Assembly: GCA_018816555.1 (NCBI GenBank)
Contig: JAHIVT010000131.1
Location: 1-38,946, forward strand
Direction of reading: 5' to 3'
DNA: 38,946 bases
From: Pseudomonadota bacterium
Lineage (GTDB): Bacteria; Desulfobacterota; Desulfobulbia; Desulfobulbales; SURF-16
Under the pieces are notes generated by a model. It made no database searches. It was not told the DNA's origin and saw only the letters and a list, made by a program, of their open reading frames with translations. A program made the position numbers and the translations under genes. Of the stretch, positions 22,379-30,778 are shown in pieces; positions within the stretch are counted from its first letter, which is position 1, and every line of letters starts with the position of its first letter.

Positions 22379-24094
22379 ATGTCAGCTTATTTTAAGCCAA
22401 ATTGCCCCATGCAAAAAAAGAAGACTCAACCCTTACCCGAAAATCTGCCGCCTGAACAATCGGATTCATCACCACAGACCATGATTGAGCAGATTTACTC
22501 CATTTGCCAAACGGAATACGGCAAGGTTGACAAAAAACTGAAACAACTTTTCACCGACGTGACAGCCCTCTATGCCGGCGAGTGGCCGGAATTTGAGGCC
22601 TGCCAGGTGGGTTATCATAATCTGAATCACTGCCTTGCGGTTGCCCTTGCCACGGCACGCATGACAGGCGGATGGAACAAAGTCAATTCCAGCCGGCCCA
22701 TTGCCGGGTCCCTATTTCTTGCCGGCATCGCCGCATCGCTGCTGCATGACTCAGGCTACCTGAAGAACAAAAATGACCGACAGGGCAAAGGCGGTAAGTT
22801 TACCTTTTCCCATGTGGGCCGCAGCATGGATCTCGCCTGCAATTATCTTAGCAGAAAGAGATGGAGTAAAAAAGACATCACTTTTATAAGCCGAATGATC
22901 GGGACCACTGAATTCGGTGAACAACCCGACATGACCGTTTTCAAGAATGATGAGCACCTGGTCATGGCACAAATGGTTGCCTCGGCGGATCTTATTGCCC
23001 AGATGGCTGATATCAACTATATCAGGCGCCTGCATGATCTCCATGATGAATTTCTGGAGGCATACAACACGGAAGGGAAGAAAAATCTCCGGAAACGCGC
23101 TGTCCATGTTTACGATTCTTTTCAGGAAATGCTCAACACCACCCCTGAATTCTATGAAAATTTCATTCTGCCGAGGCTGAAACTCTTTAACAGGATGGAC
23201 AACTATCTGGTCTCCTTTTTCGCTGATGGTAGAAATCCCTATTTTGAAAGCATCACCGCCAATCTCTCCGGTCAGCTGTTAAGTAACCGGGTGCAATGGC
23301 AGAGACTGGGCGATATCCTGCAGGGGCTTGGTCTGGTGGACCCCGATGTCCTCAACGAGGCACTGACCAGACAGCAGCTGGGAAAAGCGACCCAGAGTTC
23401 TGACACGCAACAATCCGCGGAACAACAGGATATCGGTGCACAGCTGCTTGACTGGCTGCAATTAAGATGCACAGGACAGACGCGCCTGGGCGACATTCTC
23501 ATGGAGATGAATGCCGTCGATCCACGCGCCCTCCGTACCGGACTGATTTCCCAACTGCTGCCGCAACAGCTCACAAAAGAACTGACCTACGATGAGCTTC
23601 TCGCCCTGCTGCAGATATCGCTCCTGGCGCAGAACCTCTATGATGATCCCTGGGTATTTGCCCAGATCATTGAAATGGCAGTCAAGCTTCTCGGCGGCGA
23701 GTCAGGCTCTCTCATGCTGGCCAACCGCCGGGATAACGAATTGGTCACCGCCATTCACTGCGGTACCCACAAGGAGCAGCTCGAAGGCAGATCCATTCCC
23801 ATAGATAAAGGACTTTCCGGCTGGGTCTATCGCCATGCCAGGGCCGCCTTTGTCAGCAAATCCGCCGTTGGCGATGTTGCCTGGGAAAACTCCTTTCCCG
23901 GCGGCGAAGAAATTCACAATATTCTTGCCGTTCCCCTGCATATCAATGGTGAAATCATCGGCGTCGCCGAAGTGATCAACAAGGAACAGGGCAATTTCAA
24001 CGACCATGACGCCGATATTCTCACCCTGCTCGCCAATGTCATGACCTGTTCCCTGTCATTGGTAAAAAAATTACAGTTCAATAAAAAATTATGA
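22379..24094 (+). CDS. HD-phosphodiesterase-like protein with MshEN-like repeats and GAF domain
   Basis: 571 aa, cytoplasmic. Residues about 79-84 are YHNLNH and about 121-126 LLHDSG. Together with the later ASADLIAQM they fit the metal-binding scheme of HD-superfamily/class I cyclic nucleotide phosphodiesterases (YHNxxH...HD...D). The middle carries two units that read like halves of a c-di-GMP-binding MshEN domain, RLGDILQGLGLVDPDVLNEAL (from about 308) and RLGDILMEMNAVDPRALRTG (from about 368). They are separated by about 40 residues instead of the usual few. A C-terminal GAF domain (about 410-560) contains GLSGWVYRH and LAVPLHINGEIIGVAEVIN. The start ATG 22379 is preferred over an upstream TTG. 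Its stop lies just before yejA, so it is probably a signal-responsive partner of that operon. Confidence 0.75.
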   Translation: MSAYFKPNCPMQKKKTQPLPENLPPEQSDSSPQTMIEQIYSICQTEYGKVDKKLKQLFTDVTALYAGEWPEFEACQVGYHNLNHCLAVALATARMTGGWNKVNSSRPIAGSLFLAGIAASLLHDSGYLKNKNDRQGKGGKFTFSHVGRSMDLACNYLSRKRWSKKDITFISRMIGTTEFGEQPDMTVFKNDEHLVMAQMVASADLIAQMADINYIRRLHDLHDEFLEAYNTEGKKNLRKRAVHVYDSFQEMLNTTPEFYENFILPRLKLFNRMDNYLVSFFADGRNPYFESITANLSGQLLSNRVQWQRLGDILQGLGLVDPDVLNEALTRQQLGKATQSSDTQQSAEQQDIGAQLLDWLQLRCTGQTRLGDILMEMNAVDPRALRTGLISQLLPQQLTKELTYDELLALLQISLLAQNLYDDPWVFAQIIEMAVKLLGGESGSLMLANRRDNELVTAIHCGTHKEQLEGRSIPIDKGLSGWVYRHARAAFVSKSAVGDVAWENSFPGGEEIHNILAVPLHINGEIIGVAEVINKEQGNFNDHDADILTLLANVMTCSLSLVKKLQFNKKL

Positions 24095-24117
24095 AATATG
24101 ATAAAAGGTTTTGCAAT

Positions 24118-25932
24118 ATGAAAAACTGGCTCTGCTCACTCCCGGCTTTCCTGTTCCTCCTTTGCGGTTCATTGTCCCCGCTTGTTACCGGCAATGCCCT
24201 GGCGGCGCACGGGGAAAGCATTGACGGGAAATTAAAATACCCGGCCGAATTCGCCCGCTTTGACTACACCTCCGACAAGGCGGTCAAGGGCGGAGATATC
24301 ATCCTGCATGCCCTGGGCAGCTATGACAAGATGAATCCCTTCACCCTGAAAGGCAACCCGCCCGAAGGTATTGCCGAACTTATCTTTGAAACCCTTGCCT
24401 CACCCAGCCTGGATGAACCCTTTGCCGAATACGGTTTACTTGCCAAGGATATCGAGCTTGCCCCGGACCGGATGTCCGTCACCTTTACCTTAAATGACAA
24501 AGCCCGTTTTTCCGATGGCTCACCGGTTACCGCCGAAGACGTCAAGTTTTCCCTGGAAACCCTGCAAAGCAAGGATGCTCATCCTTTTTTCGCCTCCTAT
24601 TACCAGGACATCAGCCGGGCCGAAATTATCAATCCCGGTAAAATCCGTTTTTATTTCGCCCGGCCCAATCGTGAAATTCATATGATTGCCGGGCAGCTCC
24701 CCGTGTTTTCCAAGGCCTTTTACCAAAAACACCCCTTTAACGCAGCGGACATGACCCCGCCGGTGGGCAGCGGTCCTTATATCATCAGCGATTTCAAACA
24801 GGGGAAATCCATCACCTACAAGAGAAACCCCGCGTACTGGGGCAATGATGTCGCCTGCCGCCGGGGCATGTTTAATTTCGATACTATTACCTTCAAATAT
24901 TTCCAGGATCAGATCGTTGGGGTGGAGGCCTTCAAGGCCGGCGAATTTGACTTCATGCATGTCAATATCGCCAAGCAGTGGGCACGGGATCTGGAAGGAT
25001 CACAATTCGACAGCGGCAAAATCATCAAGAAACCCTTTGCCCATAAAAACGATCAGGGTATGCAGGCCTTTGTCTTCAATATCCGCAGGCCGCTTTTCCA
25101 GGACAGCCGCGTCCGTCAGGCCCTGGGCATGGCCTTTGACTTTGCCCGGACCAACAAAACCCTGTTTTTTGACCAATATACCCAGACGCAGAGCTTTTTC
25201 AGCAATTCCGATCTGGCCGCAACCGGCCTGCCCCAGGGTCTTGAGCTGGAAATGCTGCAACCTTTCAAGGATCAGGTACCTTCCGAAGTTTTTACCACCC
25301 CCATCACCCCGGTTAAGACCGGTTCCCCCACGGCCCTGCGCAATAATCTCCGCGCGGCCATGAAATTGCTCGCCGAAGCGGGATGGACGGTGCACAACGG
25401 GAAACTGACCGATAAGCACGGCAAGCCTTTTGCGTTTGAAATTCTGCTTTCTTCTCCCTCCTTTGAACGAGTTATGGCGGATTTTGTCAAGAATCTGCAG
25501 ACACTGGGGATCGATGCCACCTATCGCACCATCGACCAGGCCCTCTATGTCCAGCGCATGCAGGACTTTGACTTTGACATGACCGTAGATGTCTTTGGCC
25601 AGTCCCAGTCGCCGGGCAACGAGCAACGCGACTATTGGACTTCGGCGGCGGCGGACCGCAAGGGATCACGCAATATCATCGGCATCAAGAATCCGGCGGT
25701 GGATCAACTGGTGGACCGCATCATCTACGCCACCACCCAGGAGGAACTGACCGCAGCCTGCAAGGCCCTTGACCGGGTACTCTGGTATAACTATTACCTC
25801 ATCCCCAACTGGTATCTTGCCACCTACCGCATCGCTTTCTGGGACAAATTCTCCCGCCCGGAAACTCTGCCTCTTTATTACACGCCCTTTCAACTGCTGA
25901 TGACCTGGTGGGAGAAAGGCAAAGGGGATTGA
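24118..25932 (+). CDS. yejA: Family 5 extracellular solute-binding protein, YejA-like
   Basis: 604 aa from ATG 24118, which has AAAAGG nine bases upstream. A frame start at 24091 overlaps the previous stop but has no ribosome-binding site. The signal peptide (about residues 1-30, ALAAHGES) is followed by the SBP_bac_5 fold: GLAKD-like LLAKDIEL, FTLNDKARFSDGSPVTAEDVKFS and KPFAHKNDQGMQAFVFNIRRP, the last characteristic of the YejA/microcin C subfamily. It delivers peptides (oligopeptides, or microcin C-type compounds in enterics) to YejBEF. A 187-nt gap with a short tandem repeat separates it from yejB. Confidence 0.9.
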   Translation: MKNWLCSLPAFLFLLCGSLSPLVTGNALAAHGESIDGKLKYPAEFARFDYTSDKAVKGGDIILHALGSYDKMNPFTLKGNPPEGIAELIFETLASPSLDEPFAEYGLLAKDIELAPDRMSVTFTLNDKARFSDGSPVTAEDVKFSLETLQSKDAHPFFASYYQDISRAEIINPGKIRFYFARPNREIHMIAGQLPVFSKAFYQKHPFNAADMTPPVGSGPYIISDFKQGKSITYKRNPAYWGNDVACRRGMFNFDTITFKYFQDQIVGVEAFKAGEFDFMHVNIAKQWARDLEGSQFDSGKIIKKPFAHKNDQGMQAFVFNIRRPLFQDSRVRQALGMAFDFARTNKTLFFDQYTQTQSFFSNSDLAATGLPQGLELEMLQPFKDQVPSEVFTTPITPVKTGSPTALRNNLRAAMKLLAEAGWTVHNGKLTDKHGKPFAFEILLSSPSFERVMADFVKNLQTLGIDATYRTIDQALYVQRMQDFDFDMTVDVFGQSQSPGNEQRDYWTSAAADRKGSRNIIGIKNPAVDQLVDRIIYATTQEELTAACKALDRVLWYNYYLIPNWYLATYRIAFWDKFSRPETLPLYYTPFQLLMTWWEKGKGD

Positions 25933-26001
25933 CAGTTCAGTCAACCTGCTCCTGAGAGTGCCTGAAGTTTTAAAGGATATCTTTCACTGAAGGCAGTTTA
26001 A

Positions 26002-26037
26002 ACTTTAGACACTTTAAGTATTTTAGGCATTTTAGTC
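26002..26037. repeat. Degenerate 9-bp tandem repeat between yejA and yejB
   Basis: Four consecutive 9-mers: ACTTTAGAC, ACTTTAAGT, ATTTTAGGC and ATTTTAGTC, with a partial fifth. In reverse these read as GCCTAAAAT/GTCTAAAGT-type units, a style common in intergenic regions of this group of bacteria. No gene lies in the gap 25933-26119. Confidence 0.7.
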
Positions 26038-26119
26038 ACTCAAACCTTAAACAGCCCAGAATCCGAACCAGTGACACAACTCAACAATATAACGTTACGA
26101 CCTCAAGAGTCCTGATATC

Positions 26120-27175
26120 ATGTTTGCCTATATCCTGCGCCGCATACTGCTCATGATCCCCACCCTGTTCGGGATCATGCTGATTACCTTCACCGTCACC
26201 CAGTTTGTGCCGGGCGGACCGGTGGAGAGAATGCTTGCCGACATGCAGCGCTCCTCCCGGGGCGGCGCTGAAGTCAGCGGCGGTGGCTCAAATATCTACC
26301 AGGGCAACAAAGGCCTTGACCCTGAACGCATCCAGGAAATCCGGGCCATGTATGGTTTTGACAAGCCGCCGATGGAACGCTTTATTACCATGATGGGCAA
26401 CTATCTGGTCTTTGACTTCGGCAAATCCTACTACCATCATCAGTCCGTGGTGGATCTCGTCATCTCCAAGCTGCCGGTATCCATGTCCCTGGGCCTCTGG
26501 TCCTTTCTCATCGTCTATGGGGTCTGCATCCCGCTGGGCATCAAAAAGGCGGTGCGTGACGGCTCCCGCTTCGATGTTTTTTCAAGCACCATGATTCTGG
26601 TGGGCTACGCCATCCCAGGTTTTGTGCTGGCCATTGTGCTCATCGTCCTCTTTGGCGGCGGCAGCTTCTGGAATATCTTTCCCCTGCGCGGACTGGTCTC
26701 TGACAACTGGTCCGAACTGAACATGATGAGCAAGGTTCTTGATTACCTGTGGCACATGGTGCTGCCCATTATCTCCAGTGCGGTGGGCAGCCTTGCCGTC
26801 ATGACCCTGCTCACCAAAAACAGCTTTCTGGAAGAGATTCGCAAACAGTACGTTATCACTGCCCGGGCCAAGGGCTTAAGTGAAAACCGGGTGCTCTACC
26901 GCCATGTGTTCAGAAACGCCATTATTCCCATCATTACCGGCTTTCCAGGTTCCTTTATCACCGCCTTTTTCACCGGCAGTCTGCTGATCGAGACCATCTT
27001 TTCGCTGGACGGCATGGGACTGCTGGCCTATCAATCGATTCTTAACCGCGATTATCCCGTTGTGCTGGGCACCCTGTATTTTTTCACCATTATCGGTCTG
27101 ATCTCCCGGCTGCTGTCCGACCTCAGCTATGTGGTGGTTGACCCGCGCATTACCTTTGAAAGCGTGGAGCAGTAA
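26120..27175 (+). CDS. yejB: Peptide ABC transporter permease YejB
   Basis: 351 aa, six predicted membrane helices. It has the N-terminal ILRRILLMIPTLFGIMLITF motif and the long YejB-specific insert with GG-rich SGGGSNIYQGNKGLDPE (about residues 53-70). The EAA loop YVITARAKGLSENRVLYRHV (about 248-267) contacts the ATPase. It heterodimerises with YejE. Membership in the YejB rather than the general DppB group is supported by the insert and the neighbours. Confidence 0.93.
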   Translation: MFAYILRRILLMIPTLFGIMLITFTVTQFVPGGPVERMLADMQRSSRGGAEVSGGGSNIYQGNKGLDPERIQEIRAMYGFDKPPMERFITMMGNYLVFDFGKSYYHHQSVVDLVISKLPVSMSLGLWSFLIVYGVCIPLGIKKAVRDGSRFDVFSSTMILVGYAIPGFVLAIVLIVLFGGGSFWNIFPLRGLVSDNWSELNMMSKVLDYLWHMVLPIISSAVGSLAVMTLLTKNSFLEEIRKQYVITARAKGLSENRVLYRHVFRNAIIPIITGFPGSFITAFFTGSLLIETIFSLDGMGLLAYQSILNRDYPVVLGTLYFFTIIGLISRLLSDLSYVVVDPRITFESVEQ

Positions 27176-27181
27176 AAAAAT

Positions 27182-28219
27182 ATGCCTGCAAGAGCACTCA
27201 AGAAAAACACCATCTTCCAGCGGCGCTGGCGGAAATTCAAGAACAACAGGCGGGGCTACTGGAGCCTTATCATCTTTTCCATTCTCTTTGTCATGAGCCT
27301 TGGCGCCGAGGTGATCAGCAACGACCGGCCCTTTCTCATCATCTACAACGGTTCTTTTTATTTTCCGCTGGTCAAAACTTATGCGGAAACCACCTTTGGC
27401 GGGGATTTCCCCACCGAAGCCGATTACCGGGACCCCTATATTCTTGAAAAGATCACCATGGGCGACAACAAGACCTTTTTCCCGCTTAATCCCTACAGTT
27501 TTGCCTCAATCAACCCCAACCTGGACGTGCCGGTTCCCTCTCCCCCCACCAGGGAGAATCTGCTGGGCACCGATGACCGGGGCCGGGATGTGCTGGCACG
27601 ACTCATTTACGGATTCCGCCTTTCCGTCGTCTTCGGTCTGCTGCTTACCGGGGTGGGCACCCTGCTGGGCATAGCCGCCGGGGCCATACAGGGCTATTTC
27701 GGCGGCAGAACCGATCTTTTCTGCCAACGTTTCATCGAGATCTGGGGCTCCATGCCCGAACTTTATCTGCTGATCATTTTCTCCTCCATCTTCAAACCGA
27801 GCCTGCTGCTGCTGTTGATCCTGCTCTCCATGTTCGGCTGGATGGGCCTGTCCGATTACGTGCGGGCGGAATTTCTCAAAAGCCGCAACCTGGATTATGT
27901 TACGGCGGCAAAGGCCATGGGGGTGGGCAACGTCACCATCATGGTCCGCCACCTGCTGCCCAACGGCATGACCCCGGTCATCACCTTTCTGCCCTTCCGC
28001 ATGTCAGGAGCGATCCTGGCCCTGACCAGTCTTGATTTCCTCGGTCTCGGCGTTCCCCCGCCTACCCCCAGTCTCGGGGAACTGCTGGCCCAGGGCAAGG
28101 CCAATATCGATGCCTGGTGGCTGTCCCTCAGCACCTTTTTTGTTCTGGTGGGCACCCTGATTCTGCTGATCTTTATCGGCGAGGCGTTGCGGGAAACCTT
28201 TGATCCGAGGAAGGTATGA
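27182..28219 (+). CDS. yejE: Peptide ABC transporter permease YejE
   Basis: 345 aa. The N-terminus RRWRKFKNNRRGYWSLIIFS and a long periplasmic segment (YNGSFYFPLVKTYAETTFGGDFPTE near residue 60) are typical of YejE. The LLGTDDRGRDVLARLIYGFR block and the EAA loop YVTAAKAMGVGNVTIMVRHLLPNG follow. It starts 6 nt after yejB with no clear Shine-Dalgarno, so it probably depends on translational coupling. Its stop overlaps the start of yejF. Confidence 0.93.
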   Translation: MPARALKKNTIFQRRWRKFKNNRRGYWSLIIFSILFVMSLGAEVISNDRPFLIIYNGSFYFPLVKTYAETTFGGDFPTEADYRDPYILEKITMGDNKTFFPLNPYSFASINPNLDVPVPSPPTRENLLGTDDRGRDVLARLIYGFRLSVVFGLLLTGVGTLLGIAAGAIQGYFGGRTDLFCQRFIEIWGSMPELYLLIIFSSIFKPSLLLLLILLSMFGWMGLSDYVRAEFLKSRNLDYVTAAKAMGVGNVTIMVRHLLPNGMTPVITFLPFRMSGAILALTSLDFLGLGVPPPTPSLGELLAQGKANIDAWWLSLSTFFVLVGTLILLIFIGEALRETFDPRKV

Positions 28220-29814
28220 AGACGCCACTGCTGCAGATTCATGCTCTCAATGCCGGCTTCCACAGCCAGGACGGTTTTCAGCCGGTCCTCCATGATGTGT
28301 CATTGACCATTCATCATGGGGAGACCGTGGCGCTGGTGGGTGAATCCGGTTCGGGCAAATCCGTAACCGCCTTTTCCATCCTGCAGCTGCTTGACCGCCA
28401 CTCTTTCAGCTGCCAGGGGGAAATCCTTTTTAATGGTCAGGATCTGCTGACCAAAAGTGAGACCCAGCTGCAGAAAATCAGGGGCAATGATATTGCCATG
28501 ATTTTTCAGGAACCCATGACCTCGCTTAATCCTGTCTACACCATCGGTCAGCAGCTCATCGAACCGCTTATGCTGCACCAGCATCTCGCCCCGGATCAGG
28601 CCATGGCCAAGGCGGTGCAGCTTCTTGATAAGACCGGCATCCCTGACCCGGACAACCGTATGCAAAGCTTTCCCCATCAGCTTTCCGGCGGGCAGAGACA
28701 GCGGGTGATGATTGCCATGGCCCTGGCCTGCCGGCCCAAGCTGCTGATCGCCGATGAGCCGACCACAGCACTTGACGTAACCATTCAGGCCCAGATCCTT
28801 ACCCTGCTGCAGGAGCTGCAGACAGAGCTCGACATGTCCGTTCTGCTCATCACCCATGATCTTCACATGGTCAGAAAGATCGCTGATTCCGTCAATATCA
28901 TGCACCAGGGACGCATCGTCGAACACGGCCCCTGCTCCACCATCTTTGCGTCACCCCGTGACCCATATACCATCAAACTGCTTAACAGCGTGCCCAAAGG
29001 GGAACCCGACCATAAGAATACCGGCAAACCTCTGCTCACCATTGCCGATTTCCATTGCCATTTCAGCATCAGAAGGGGTTTTTTCAAACGCAAGGTGGGA
29101 GAGATCCGAGCGGTCAACGGAGTGAGCCTGGTTGTCAAGGAAGGGTCAACCTATGGCATTGTCGGCGAATCAGGCTCCGGCAAAAGCACCCTCGGCCTGG
29201 GGATTTTGCGGCTCATTGAGGGCACTGGGCGGATCAGCTATGGGGAGACGGATCTGCTGGCCAGAAACCGCAGCGAAATGCGCAGCCTGCGCCGGGAACT
29301 GCAGGTCGTTTTCCAGGACCCGTTTTCATCGCTTTCCCCGCGCATGACGATTTTTCAGATCATCGAGGAAGGGCTCAAGGTGCATCATATCGGCCGGAAC
29401 AAACAGCAGCGACGGGAAATTGTCGAACGGGTTCTCAATGAGGTGGGACTGACCCCTGAAATGCTGGACCGCTATCCCCACGAATTTTCCGGCGGACAGC
29501 GCCAGAGGATCGCCATTGCCCGGGCCATTGCCCTGCAGCCGAAATTCATCGTGCTCGACGAGCCCACCAGCGCACTCGACATGACCATCCAGGCCCAGAT
29601 CATCGATCTGCTGCGCTCCCTGCAGGAAAAATACGCCATCACCTACCTGTTCATATCCCACGATCTGCGCGTGGTCCGCGCCCTGGCCGACGATGTGGCG
29701 GTGATGAAAGACGGAATGATCGTTGAAAGCGGTCCGGCGGCAGATATTTTTGCAAATCCCACTCACCCTTATACCCGCAAACTTTTCAGCGCAGCTTTTG
29801 AGCTTAAGGCATAA
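28216..29814 (+). CDS. yejF: Peptide ABC transporter ATP-binding protein YejF (two ATPase domains)
   Basis: 532 aa, with two fused nucleotide-binding domains. Domain 1: Walker A GESGSGKS (about residue 42), signature LSGGQRQR (about 157), Walker B LLIADEP (about 175). Domain 2: GESGSGKS (about 317), FSGGQRQR (about 425) and FIVLDEP (about 445). All catalytic motifs are intact in both halves. ATG 28216 overlaps the yejE stop (ATGA) and has GAGGAAGG upstream. It energises YejBE-mediated import of the peptide delivered by YejA. Confidence 0.94.
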   Translation: MKTPLLQIHALNAGFHSQDGFQPVLHDVSLTIHHGETVALVGESGSGKSVTAFSILQLLDRHSFSCQGEILFNGQDLLTKSETQLQKIRGNDIAMIFQEPMTSLNPVYTIGQQLIEPLMLHQHLAPDQAMAKAVQLLDKTGIPDPDNRMQSFPHQLSGGQRQRVMIAMALACRPKLLIADEPTTALDVTIQAQILTLLQELQTELDMSVLLITHDLHMVRKIADSVNIMHQGRIVEHGPCSTIFASPRDPYTIKLLNSVPKGEPDHKNTGKPLLTIADFHCHFSIRRGFFKRKVGEIRAVNGVSLVVKEGSTYGIVGESGSGKSTLGLGILRLIEGTGRISYGETDLLARNRSEMRSLRRELQVVFQDPFSSLSPRMTIFQIIEEGLKVHHIGRNKQQRREIVERVLNEVGLTPEMLDRYPHEFSGGQRQRIAIARAIALQPKFIVLDEPTSALDMTIQAQIIDLLRSLQEKYAITYLFISHDLRVVRALADDVAVMKDGMIVESGPAADIFANPTHPYTRKLFSAAFELKA

Positions 29815-29898
29815 TTTTAACTTGTTATTGCCTTTCCCATAACGTTATGATCTAGGCAAATATACTTATTAACCAATTAAAAAATTCCGGTGCCGACT

Positions 29899-30759
29899 AT
29901 GATGAAAACTCGATTTGCCCTGTTTCTGCTTTGCCTCTTTCTCAGCTTTTCCCTCTGCACAGCTGCCTTTGCGGAAAAAAATCCCTGGGACATAAAACTT
30001 CCCTTCAAGGAAGCAACTATCCAGTACAGCATCACCGGGTCCGAGACAGGCTCGGAAACCCTCTATATCCGAGACTATGGCAAAGAAAAAGCAAGCCACC
30101 GCAAGTCAACGTCAAAAATAATGTTTATGACCACCCAAACGGATCAGATCGAAATCACCAATCCCGACTGGGTTTATACCATCGACATGAAGGAAAGGAC
30201 CGGCACCAAGGTGACCAATCCGGTGAAATTCATGATCGAGGAATACAACAAACTGTCATCCAAGGAAAAGGACATGGTTAATAAAAATGTCCAGGAAATG
30301 GGCACGTCCCTTATGCAGGGCATGCAGGGCTCCGTCCAGCAGAATGCCGAAAAAATCCTGGGCTACAACTGTGATCTCGCCTCCGTTGCCGGCACCACGT
30401 CATACTCAATGCACGGCACGGATATTACCCTGAAATCCGATGTGAGCATGATGGGCATGAAATTTTCCACGGTGGCCACCAAGATCACTGAGGGATCAGT
30501 GCCCGGTGACGTCTTTGCCCCACCTCCCGGCATCCAGGTCACCCATGACAAGGAGGCCGATGATGCGGCCAGGGCCATGGCCAAATCCACCATTGACACA
30601 TTGAAATCACCGGATGCTTCCCAGAAAATGCAGCAACAGGCCGGAGATGCCATGAATCAGGCCGAATCCGCCGGACAGCAGGCTCCCCCGGCAAACCAGG
30701 GATCAGGCCAGGATATGCAGAAGGCTATGGATGCCCTGAAAGGTATGTTTGGTAAATAA
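29899..30759 (+). CDS. Periplasmic protein of unknown function
   Basis: 286 aa. A signal peptide (about residues 1-24, TAAFAEK) is followed by a domain that alternates charged and polar beta strands (LPFKEATIQYSITGSETGSETLYIRD) and then a Met/Gln-rich C-terminus (QMQQQAG, NQAESAGQQ). The repeated MGxxLMQGMQ stretch and the single Cys in GYNCDLASVAG are notable. It recalls DUF4412-like periplasmic sensors of other bacteria, but I cannot confirm that. The start has three candidates (GTG 29890, ATG 29899, ATG 29902), none with a strong site. It precedes maeA by 19 nt in the same direction. Confidence 0.75.
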   Translation: MMKTRFALFLLCLFLSFSLCTAAFAEKNPWDIKLPFKEATIQYSITGSETGSETLYIRDYGKEKASHRKSTSKIMFMTTQTDQIEITNPDWVYTIDMKERTGTKVTNPVKFMIEEYNKLSSKEKDMVNKNVQEMGTSLMQGMQGSVQQNAEKILGYNCDLASVAGTTSYSMHGTDITLKSDVSMMGMKFSTVATKITEGSVPGDVFAPPPGIQVTHDKEADDAARAMAKSTIDTLKSPDASQKMQQQAGDAMNQAESAGQQAPPANQGSGQDMQKAMDALKGMFGK

Positions 30760-30778
30760 TTTCAACTGAGAGAAACCC

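Noticed and set aside
29815-29870. Terminator after yejF
   Set aside because: TTGCCT...AGGCAA with an inner ATAACGTTAT is symmetric but is not followed by a T-run.
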